Shown: piece after piece, positions 1-4,797 of the stretch
How positions within the stretch are numbered: position 1 is the stretch's first letter
Layout of the letters: the number at the start of each line of letters is the position of its first letter
Assembly (NCBI GenBank): GCA_025357975.1
Contig: JANYKY010000171.1
Span: 1-5,330 of the forward strand
Length of the DNA: 5,330 nt
DNA from: Gemmatimonadaceae bacterium
Lineage (GTDB): Bacteria; Gemmatimonadota; Gemmatimonadetes; Gemmatimonadales; Gemmatimonadaceae
Direction: 5' to 3'
Made by a program: the position numbers and the translations under genes
The notes under the pieces: generated by a model
Databases searched by the model: none
Told to the model about the DNA's origin: nothing
Seen by the model: only the letters and a program-made list of their open reading frames with translations

Positions 1-34
1 CAGGCACGCTCTGCTTCCACTGCCGGAAGGTCGG

Positions 35-160
35 ATGACATCTACTGCGACGTACTCTCCTGAAGAAAAAGACAGGCGCAGAGCGTTGATGCGATTCAAC
101 AGTCTTCTGCCGGCCAGAAAGGCTAACGCGGTAATGAAGCAGAGACGGAGGACGGCGTGA
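35..160 (+). CDS. Small basic hypothetical protein (41 aa), possibly the 3' end of a longer gene
   Basis: The frame is open from base 2 of the window to a TGA at 158-160, with no stop in 52 codons. An ATG at 35 has GGAAGG at 25-30 as a plausible ribosome binding site, which would give a 41-residue product beginning MTSTATYSPEEKDRR. The product is rich in Arg and Lys, ends KQRRRTA, and has no recognisable domain. Its stop overlaps the GTG start of the next gene (GTGA, 157-160), an arrangement typical of translational coupling. That overlap is the main reason to believe it is real. It may equally be the C-terminal tail of a gene starting left of the window. Basic small proteins beside int and HTH genes can be DNA-binding accessory factors, but no function can be assigned here. 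Confidence 0.45.
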   Translation: MTSTATYSPEEKDRRRALMRFNSLLPARKANAVMKQRRRTA

Positions 161-537
161 ACATGCCTATCAAACCGCCAGAACACCTTGGCTCAGTCAT
201 CGAACGCTGGAAGCAACGTCAGGATGAGTGGACGAAGCTTGATGCCAGCGTGAAGGCGGCACCTCTCATTGGAGAGATGCTGGCTGACTTGGAGGCACTC
301 GGGAAGGCGAGCGACGATGAGTTGAACCTGACCGATGCTGCGCGAGTCTCAGGTTACTCCCCTGACCACCTGTCGCGGCTCGTGCGCGATGGCAAACTGT
401 CGAACTACGGCAGGCGCGGGGCTCCGAGAGTAAAACGTAGTGAACTGCCTGTCCGTTCATCGAACCGCGTTGCTGCGAACGCGAGGAATGCGTATGATGT
501 CAGCGCTGACGTTCGATCCCTCGGGACTCGACGGTAA
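157..537 (+). CDS. Helix-turn-helix DNA-binding protein, excisionase/MerR-like
   Basis: The product is 126 residues. Residues about 58-98 (starting LTDAARVSGYSPDHLSRLVRDG) form the compact winged-helix pattern of MerR/excisionase-type domains: a first helix with an AA pair, the turn at GYSP, a recognition helix HLSRLVRDGKL, then a basic wing GRRGAPRVKRSEL. Residues about 12-50 are charged and probably helical. The C-terminal 28 residues look disordered. The GTG start at 157 has GGAGG at 147-151 with a 5-base gap; an in-frame ATG at 163 is the alternative, with an 11-base gap. The gene overlaps the ORF before it by 4 bases and lies 13 bases ahead of the recombinase, so the three are probably co-transcribed. 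Position and domain suggest a directionality factor or regulator of the recombinase, but the family also includes plain repressors. Confidence 0.75.
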   Translation: MNMPIKPPEHLGSVIERWKQRQDEWTKLDASVKAAPLIGEMLADLEALGKASDDELNLTDAARVSGYSPDHLSRLVRDGKLSNYGRRGAPRVKRSELPVRSSNRVAANARNAYDVSADVRSLGTRR

Positions 538-538
538 A

Positions 539-542
539 GGAG
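539..542 (+). promoter_or_regulatory. Ribosome binding site fixing the integrase start
   Basis: GGAG, within AAAGGAGAG, begins just after the stop codon of the HTH gene and lies 8 bases before the ATG at 551. It supports this ATG over the in-frame ATG at 440, which has no comparable site and would overlap the HTH gene by about 100 bases. Confidence 0.7.
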
Positions 543-550
543 AGCCAACG

Positions 551-1795
551 ATGGCAACCCGTAAACCGCGACGAAACGAGTGGAGAGTAGTTGCAGGCAA
601 ATGGACGCGCTCGATCGGTGAGCGAGGACTTCGTGTCCGCTGTTTCCAATTAATGAAGGATGGCAGTTTCTACCGCGACCTCTGGATACCGGGAAGCGGT
701 AAGAGTCGAAAGTGCATCGGCACTACCGACAGAGCAGAGGCTGACTCGATAGCTCGAGAATTATTGGCCGCCCTCCTGAAGGATCAGCACGTCACCGCAT
801 CTGGTGTCTTGCCGCTTGGCTACCTATGGAAGCGATTCAAGACAGAAGCGCCGGGATTTCTCGACAACGGCAATGCGTCGAAGGTGAACGATCAGATCCA
901 CGCAGATGTGCTTCTCTCCTACTTCGGAGAGGACTGCGATGTAACGACACTCACGGAGAACGATCAACGCGCGTTTGTGTCGAAGCGGCTGGCAGGCGGT
1001 ATCAAGATTGGAGACAAGGAAACGAAAAAGGTTCGCTCCCGAACGGCAGAAGCGGAAACGAAGCTCTTACAGTCGATGCTTCGATGGGCAACCACTCTGA
1101 GGGTCGGCAACGGCCAACGCCTACTTCAATCCAACCCACTGCATGGCGTGAGGAACGTGAGGGAGGAAAACCCTCTGCGGCCAGTGACCTCGTGGGAACG
1201 CTTCAACAAGACACGAGAGGCCGCGAAAGAACTTGCAACAACTGAGGGGAATACGCCTGCGCAGCGTACTCAGTGGATACAACTAGAACTCGCGATGGTC
1301 ATTGCAGAGGCAACAGGACGCCGACTCGGCAGCATCAGGCAACTTCGTTGGGATGATTGGGACTTCGAGAGACATACTGTGCTCTGGCGTGGTGCGACCG
1401 ACAAAAAGAACCACGACGCCGTCATCCCGGTTCCTGAGTCACTCCTCAATGAGGTGAAAGGATTTCGTGTCAAGCTCGGCGGTGCGTTCGGGGTGCTCGT
1501 GTTCCAGTCGGCCAAAGACCGCAACGTGCCTGTTTCTGCCGATAGTCTTAGCGATTGGCTCCTAAGAGCCGAGAAACATGCCAAGCTACCAAAATTGAAG
1601 GGCGGTTTATGGCATCCACTTCGAAGGGCATGGGCGACAAGCCGGAAGCATCTGCCCGTTTCAGACGTAGCTCAGGTAGGGGGATGGAAGGACATTGGAA
1701 CGATGCTTCGGTCGCACACACAGGCAGACAATCACACGATGCTGGCGGTAATGAACGACCCAACGAAGGTGTCAGAAAAGGCCGTTTCGCGGTGA
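551..1795 (+). CDS. Tyrosine recombinase (phage/island integrase) with catalytic Tyr replaced by His
   Basis: The product is 414 residues, normal for a phage-type integrase. Residues 1-80 are a basic N-terminal part that may bind arm sites, about 88-200 fit the helical core-binding domain (LLSYFGED... and TKLLQSMLRWA), and about 235-405 are the catalytic domain. Visible active-site residues are Arg258 in ATGRRLGSIRQLRW, Lys285 or Lys286 in the TDKKNHDAVIP hairpin, His355-x-x-Arg358 (HPLRRAWAT), and Trp379 in VGGWKD, the usual His/Trp position. Related integrases end in a motif of the form MLRxY, and the corresponding residue here is His389 (MLRSHTQAD; codon CAC at 1715-1717). There is no tyrosine anywhere after residue 124, so no nearby substitute exists. 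The fold and the rest of the active site are intact and the frame is unbroken, so the change looks recent. The enzyme should bind and synapse DNA but not cleave it by the standard chemistry. The gene reads toward tRNA-Arg. The family assignment is firm; inactivity is inferred. Confidence 0.92.
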   Translation: MATRKPRRNEWRVVAGKWTRSIGERGLRVRCFQLMKDGSFYRDLWIPGSGKSRKCIGTTDRAEADSIARELLAALLKDQHVTASGVLPLGYLWKRFKTEAPGFLDNGNASKVNDQIHADVLLSYFGEDCDVTTLTENDQRAFVSKRLAGGIKIGDKETKKVRSRTAEAETKLLQSMLRWATTLRVGNGQRLLQSNPLHGVRNVREENPLRPVTSWERFNKTREAAKELATTEGNTPAQRTQWIQLELAMVIAEATGRRLGSIRQLRWDDWDFERHTVLWRGATDKKNHDAVIPVPESLLNEVKGFRVKLGGAFGVLVFQSAKDRNVPVSADSLSDWLLRAEKHAKLPKLKGGLWHPLRRAWATSRKHLPVSDVAQVGGWKDIGTMLRSHTQADNHTMLAVMNDPTKVSEKAVSR

Positions 1796-1804
1796 TACTT
1801 TCGC

Positions 1805-1824
1805 CAAACGGGCAAGCAAACGGG
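1805..1824 (+). repeat. Short direct repeat downstream of int (2 x CAAACGGG)
   Basis: CAAACGGG occurs at 1805-1812 and 1817-1824, 12 bases apart, followed by AAGGG-type sequence. Paired short direct repeats between an integrase and its att site can be arm-type integrase binding sites. With two copies in low-complexity sequence this is only a suggestion. Confidence 0.3.
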
Positions 1825-1841
1825 TAAAGGGTTTGAGCAAG

Positions 1842-1875
1842 AAAAAACCCCACACCGCGTAAGCGCTGCAGGGTT
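1842..1875 (-). terminator. Rho-independent terminator after tRNA-Arg
   Basis: On the minus strand, 1875-1863 pairs with 1858-1846 over 13 positions, with one G-G mismatch and two G-U pairs, around a 4-base loop (TTAC). The stem is followed by an unbroken run of T ending at 1842. It begins 14 bases past the tRNA 3' end, so it most likely ends the tRNA transcript. On the plus strand there is no T tract after the hairpin, so it would not be a good terminator for int. Confidence 0.75.
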
Positions 1876-1889
1876 AATGAGTTCTCTAG

Positions 1890-1920
1890 TGCGCCCGGAG
1901 GGGCTCGAACCCCCAACCTT
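1890..1920. other. Likely attachment-site region in the tRNA 3' half
   Basis: Integrases of this class usually recombine within the anticodon-to-3' part of a tRNA gene, and the T arm plus acceptor strand lies here, nearest to int. The site is proposed from position only: the duplicated copy that would define its limits is not in the window. If the crossover were instead beyond the terminator, the site would extend to about 1840. Confidence 0.35.
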
Positions 1921-1962
1921 CTGATCCGAAGTCAGATGCTCTATCCGTTGAGCTACGAGCGC
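1890..1962 (-). tRNA. tRNA-Arg, anticodon TCG
   Basis: The minus strand folds into a complete 73-base cloverleaf. The acceptor stem GCGCTCG pairs with CGGGCGC (one T-G pair) and the discriminator base is A. The D stem is GCTC/GAGC, the anticodon stem TCTGA/TCAGA with loop CTTCGGA gives anticodon TCG (Arg, codon CGA), the variable loop has 5 bases, and the T arm is GGGGG-TTCGAGC-CCCTC. CCA is not encoded; the genomic sequence continues CTA. Its 3' end faces the recombinase gene, and it is followed by a terminator. It is the likely attachment gene for the element on the left. Confidence 0.96.
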
Positions 1963-2007
1963 CAGCAATACAACTGAAAAGCTAAACCCATCGCCGCTGT
2001 GCGGTCC

Positions 2008-2021
2008 ACCGAAGTTTCGGT
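2008..2021. repeat. Perfect 6-bp inverted repeat upstream of tRNA-Arg
   Basis: ACCGAA-GT-TTCGGT is a perfect dyad with a 2-base centre, 46 bases upstream of the tRNA 5' end on the minus strand. It could be a protein-binding site near the tRNA promoter, or chance. I see no convincing -35/-10 pair to anchor it. Confidence 0.3.
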
Positions 2022-2040
2022 AAGCCGTCGGTTTGTTCTG

Positions 2041-2138
2041 TTGTGGCTTTTGGCTTTTGGCTTGTGGCTTGTGGCTTGTGGCTTGTGGCTTGTGGCTTGT
2101 GGCTCGTGGCTCGTGGCTTGTGGCTTGTGGCCTGTGGC
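2041..2138. repeat. Heptanucleotide tandem repeat, 14 units of TTGTGGC
   Basis: Fourteen adjacent 7-bp units fill these 98 bases without any indel. Nine are TTGTGGC, including six in a row at 2062-2103; the others are TTTTGGC (2048, 2055), TCGTGGC (2104, 2111) and CTGTGGC (2132). Each variant differs from the consensus by one base, and like variants lie next to each other, which suggests unit-by-unit duplication by slippage. The array ends 2 bp before the stop codon of the M28 peptidase gene (minus strand) and lies between it and tRNA-Arg. It translates in all frames to a meaningless period-7 peptide, so it is not coding. A function is unknown. Confidence 0.95.
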
Positions 2139-2140
2139 TT

Positions 2141-4408
2141 TTACCGGGCCAGCTCCCCCGCAAGCTGCGACACTAAAGTGGCTTCACGATTCAACGCAGC
2201 GGCGATGCGCGTAATCTCCCCGTCCACATCCGACCAGCTTCCCTGCTCGATCGCCTCGCGCACCCCCGGCATCGTCTTCACGCCGTATCCAGTGTAGAAA
2301 CCCGGCGCATACAACAGATGCCGATACCACGGGCGGCCCTTCAAGCCTTCCGTCGTCGTCATCGCACGCTCGGCCTGGAGCAAATGCTCGTTCACAGCCC
2401 GAATCGACGCTGCACGCGTTGCCATCTGCGCGCTCGTGGCCGAAACGGTTCCCCGGCTGAAAGCGCTGTCATAGCGGGCTGCAGAGCGACCCAACGAATC
2501 GACAGCAGACAACAGCGGCGCAAAATTGAATTGCGGCGGCGCGACTTTCCGCGAGGGTGCGACAGTCGGCGCATGCGGATCGCTGATCATCATGTAAACG
2601 CCTTCGTCGATCGCCTTGTCGGCTTCCGTAATCTGATCAAACCGAGTGTCCCGAAGCTTCTGAACTTCGGTCACGTACGTGCGCGCAGTTTCGGCAAGGT
2701 TGCCAAACGTGAAAGGAATCATGTCTGCCGATGCAAGACGCATCACCGCAGTCCCGGCGGTCTGCGCCAGCGCGCGTCCATACACGAAAGCGGTGTCGCT
2801 AAAATGAGTGTACCAGTAGAAGTCGTCGTATACCGAGTGATAAATCCCGCCGCCATCTTCTCCACCGTATCCAAGATTTAGCGCCGGAATACCGAGGTGC
2901 TGCAGGAATGGCGAATAGTCCGAGCCGGATCCAAGCGCATCGATGCGCAGATCAGCCCGACTGCGCGCGTCCTTCCTCGCTTCGATCGTGCCGGTGCTGA
3001 TCGTACGGCTCTGATTACGCTTCCAGACACTGACATTCGATTCGGGATCCTGCACGTCTTTCTCGACACCGTTGATGAAATTCTCGAGGATGTGCGAGCC
3101 CTCTATGCCAAGGAAACCACGCCCATTCGTATCGCTGTTGATGTACGCGACTGCGTGTTTCGCGAGCTCATCCTGATGGGTCTCGACCCACTCGGTCGAT
3201 CCGAGAAGACCGGGCTCCTCGCCATCCCATGCAGCGTAAATAACGGTGCGCTTCGGCTTCCATCCCTGTTTCACGAGCTGGCCGAGCGCACGCGCCTCTT
3301 CGAGCTCCGCAACCAATCCAGATATCGGATCCTCAGCTCCATTCACCCACGCGTCATGATGATTCCCACGAATCACCCACTGGTCTGCCTCGGTGGTGCC
3401 GGGAAGTCTCGCGATTACGTCGTAGATTGGCTTCTGATTCCAGTTGGACTCTACCTTGAGATGAACGCGGGCCTGTCCTGGGCCAAATCGATAAGTAATG
3501 GGCAGCCCGCCTCGCCACGCCGCAGGTACGATCGGTCCTCCGAGGGCCGCAAGCAGCGGCTGCGCATTCCCGTAAGAAACAGGAAGCGTCGGAATCTTGG
3601 TGATTGTTGTGACCTGATCGAGCGGAAGACGCTTTGCATTCCTGGTCGAGCCAACTCCCGGCGTCATCGGATCGCCGGCGTAAGTCGGCATGTCTGCGAC
3701 CGAGCCGCGCTGAACACCCTGCGAGGGGCGCATCGGGCCGTTCGGGAAAACATCGCCACCTGCATATCCGTCGTCGCGGGGATCCGAGTAGATCAGGCAA
3801 CCAATTGCGCCGTGCTCTGCGGCAACTTTCGGCTTGATGCCGCGCCACGACCCACCGTACTTCGCAATGACGATCGCGCCCTTAACTGAAATCCCGTGGC
3901 GCTCGAGCTCGTCGTAATCGGCCGGAATGCCATAGTTGACGAATACGAGCGGCCCCGTCACATCGCCGTCGTGCGAGTACGCTACGTACGGAGGAAGCTG
4001 CTCGTCCGACTGGCCCGAAGTCGGATCGATGTCAATTTTCTTCTCGTTGAGATCTGCCGTGAACCTCGTCGGTGCAACCATCTCGAGCACCCGCTCTTTT
4101 GGCGTCGGATAAAGCACGTCGAAGCTCTCGATCTCCGTCTGCCAACCGTATGAGCGGAATTGGTCGCGAAGCCATTCGGCGTTGTCCTTGTCATATGGAG
4201 AGCCGACGTTGTGTGGACGCGCCGAGAGTCGCCGCATCGCCTCGCGCATTCTGCTGGGTTCAGGAATCGCTTTGAACTTCGCCTCCCAGTCACGCTCTAC
4301 ACGCGAAGATTCAGGTGTGAAACCTCTGATGAGGTCTGTATCTGCGGCGAACGGCGTCATCGCAACCGACGAAACCGCAGCGAGAGTGGCAAGGAGAGCA
4401 GCGCGCAT
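2141..4408 (-). CDS. Exported M28 family metallopeptidase, glutamate carboxypeptidase II/transferrin-receptor type
   Basis: The product is 755 residues, matching the about 750 of glutamate carboxypeptidase II (GCPII). It is predicted to be a di-zinc aminopeptidase or carboxypeptidase acting outside the cytoplasm. Residues 1-22 are a signal peptide (MRAALLATLAAVSSVAMTPFA, no lipobox Cys). The protease domain is split (about 45-108 and 326-560) around a PA domain (about 109-325), and a helical dimerisation domain follows (about 595-755). Zinc ligands and base are His350, Asp360 (bridging), Glu397 (base), Glu398, Asp426 and His524, spaced almost exactly as 377/387/424/425/453/553 in human GCPII. 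Calcium-site residues Thr249, Glu406 and Glu409 are kept; GCPII Tyr272 is Val. GCPII Arg463, Arg534, Arg536 and Lys699 correspond to Glu436, Asn511, Gly513 and Gly707, so acidic peptides are not the expected substrate. ATG at 4408 is chosen over TTG at 4411. No operon partner is seen: the next upstream gene ends in its own terminator. Confidence 0.93.
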   Translation of the reverse strand: MRAALLATLAAVSSVAMTPFAADTDLIRGFTPESSRVERDWEAKFKAIPEPSRMREAMRRLSARPHNVGSPYDKDNAEWLRDQFRSYGWQTEIESFDVLYPTPKERVLEMVAPTRFTADLNEKKIDIDPTSGQSDEQLPPYVAYSHDGDVTGPLVFVNYGIPADYDELERHGISVKGAIVIAKYGGSWRGIKPKVAAEHGAIGCLIYSDPRDDGYAGGDVFPNGPMRPSQGVQRGSVADMPTYAGDPMTPGVGSTRNAKRLPLDQVTTITKIPTLPVSYGNAQPLLAALGGPIVPAAWRGGLPITYRFGPGQARVHLKVESNWNQKPIYDVIARLPGTTEADQWVIRGNHHDAWVNGAEDPISGLVAELEEARALGQLVKQGWKPKRTVIYAAWDGEEPGLLGSTEWVETHQDELAKHAVAYINSDTNGRGFLGIEGSHILENFINGVEKDVQDPESNVSVWKRNQSRTISTGTIEARKDARSRADLRIDALGSGSDYSPFLQHLGIPALNLGYGGEDGGGIYHSVYDDFYWYTHFSDTAFVYGRALAQTAGTAVMRLASADMIPFTFGNLAETARTYVTEVQKLRDTRFDQITEADKAIDEGVYMMISDPHAPTVAPSRKVAPPQFNFAPLLSAVDSLGRSAARYDSAFSRGTVSATSAQMATRAASIRAVNEHLLQAERAMTTTEGLKGRPWYRHLLYAPGFYTGYGVKTMPGVREAIEQGSWSDVDGEITRIAAALNREATLVSQLAGELAR

Positions 4409-4522
4409 CAATTCGATCCGTGTGTGGGGGACGGCCGAAGTTTATGACCAGGGCCGGGCAGAGAGAAGGGGTGCCGCATCAGAGGCGTTGGATGCGCAGC
4501 GAATCAAGTTCAACTACAACTA

Positions 4523-4714
4523 CCGTTAACTACGATGGCACAGATGAAAATGATGTGCGCGGCTCTGGAAGAGCTCGCACGCCGAGCCACACCCCCGGCC
4601 AGTTCCCATATTCGTGGTTAATAACAAAAAGAAAAGCCTGAAGGGTTGCGATAAGTCGCGAACCCTCCAGGCCTTTGCTTTCATCATTTTCATCTGTGCA
4701 TCGTTCTTAAACGG
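4523..4714. repeat. Inverted repeat pair flanking a terminator (possible small MITE-like element)
   Basis: The 18-mer GCACAGATGAAAATGATG at 4538-4555 recurs as a perfect reverse complement at 4682-4699, 126 bases away. Allowing two single-base gaps and two mismatches, the match extends outward to CCGTT at 4523 and its complement ending at 4714, about 33 bp per arm. The hairpin terminator at 4636-4672 lies inside, and the rest of the interior is not complementary. The outer ends could be the terminal repeats of a roughly 190-bp non-autonomous element. No target duplication flanks exactly these limits, so the element reading is tentative; the repeat itself is plain. Confidence 0.75.
4625..4672 (-). 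terminator. Strong rho-independent terminator of the TldD/PmbA-family gene
   Basis: GCCTG (4636-4640) pairs with CAGGC (4668-4672), AGGGTT (4642-4647) with AACCCT (4661-4666), and GCGA (4648-4651) with TCGC (4656-4659), closing a TAAG loop; only one opposed base pair position and one bulged G break the stem. On the minus strand it is followed by TTTTCTTTTTG, a good U tract. It lies about 100 bases after the stop at 4770 on the same strand, so it should end that transcript. The plus side carries a weaker CTTTGCTTT tract. Confidence 0.85.
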
Positions 4715-4797
4715 CATCTCCGTTGTTCATCTGTGCCAGCGAAGTTAAATGGCTGTTCCGTTGTTGACGTTAAACGGCATCCGAAAGCGAAGTGAAA
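4707..4797. repeat. Partial duplication of the TldD/PmbA gene 3' end
   Basis: TTAAACGGCATC at 4770-4781 (stop plus last codons of the minus-strand gene) is repeated exactly at 4707-4718, and a third degenerate start TTAAATGGC lies at 4745-4753. Each of the two exact copies is followed by GCGAAGT-x-AAAT (4739-4750 and 4787-4797), so the downstream copy is the gene end with about 16 extra bases inserted. CCGTTGTT recurs at 4720-4727 and 4758-4765. The extra bases include a sequence like the inverted-repeat arm (CATCTGTGCC, 4729-4738). Confidence 0.7.

Larger units (their letters stand above)
1..1890 (+). mobile_element. Right end of a tRNA-Arg-associated integrated element (left end outside window)
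   Basis: A small ORF, an HTH regulator or excisionase-like gene and a tyrosine recombinase are packed head to tail, and the recombinase ends 94 bases from the 3' end of a tRNA gene on the opposite strand. Tyrosine recombinases of islands and prophages commonly use tRNA 3' ends as attachment sites and lie next to them, so the element should extend leftward from the tRNA. What is seen is the gene order and the tRNA; integration itself is inferred. No second copy of the tRNA 3' sequence occurs in bases 1-1889, so the other att site must be outside the window. The exact right border is uncertain because a good tRNA terminator lies between int and the tRNA. It could belong to the element or to the host. 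Confidence 0.6.
4409..4769. other. Intergenic region between the TldD/PmbA-family gene and the M28 gene
   Basis: This 361-bp gap contains no convincing gene. Bases 4409-4522 are the upstream region of the M28 gene, where the promoter must lie, but I see no clear -35/-10 pair; a weak GGA lies about 10 bases before its ATG. Bases 4523-4714 hold an inverted repeat around a terminator, and 4707-4769 a partial duplication of the neighbouring gene's end; both are listed separately. A 28-codon ORF at 4535-4621 (+, beginning MAQMKMM) starts in the left repeat arm and has no ribosome binding site worth naming. Confidence 0.7.

Noticed and set aside
440..550. N-terminal extension of the integrase from ATG 440
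   Set aside because: It overlaps the HTH gene by about 100 bases, lacks a ribosome binding site, and the ATG at 551 has a well-placed GGAG.
826..1584. Alternative-frame ORFs inside the integrase (826-1245 plus, 1270-1584 minus)
   Set aside because: These are shadows of the well-supported recombinase reading frame.
1548..1916. Minus-strand ORF across the int end and tRNA
   Set aside because: It overlaps the tRNA, its terminator and the integrase catalytic domain, and has no recognisable domain.
2041..2138. CRISPR array
   Set aside because: The units are 7 bp and contiguous, with no spacers.
1999..2297. Plus-strand ORFs with GLWLVAC-like repeats, and the minus ORF with SHKPQAT repeats (1732-2163)
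   Set aside because: These are translations of the 7-bp tandem array; 7 is coprime to 3, so every frame stays open and gives a period-7 peptide.
2897..3889. 330-codon plus-strand ORF
   Set aside because: It lies entirely antisense to the M28 gene, whose domains and active-site residues are fully accounted for; the antisense translation shows no domain.
4409..4411. TTG start for the M28 gene one codon before the ATG
   Set aside because: The adjacent ATG at 4408 is the more usual start and gives the same signal peptide.
4526..4717. 63-codon minus-strand ORF
   Set aside because: It runs through the strong terminator hairpin and both inverted-repeat arms, with no clear ribosome binding site; treated only as a curiosity.
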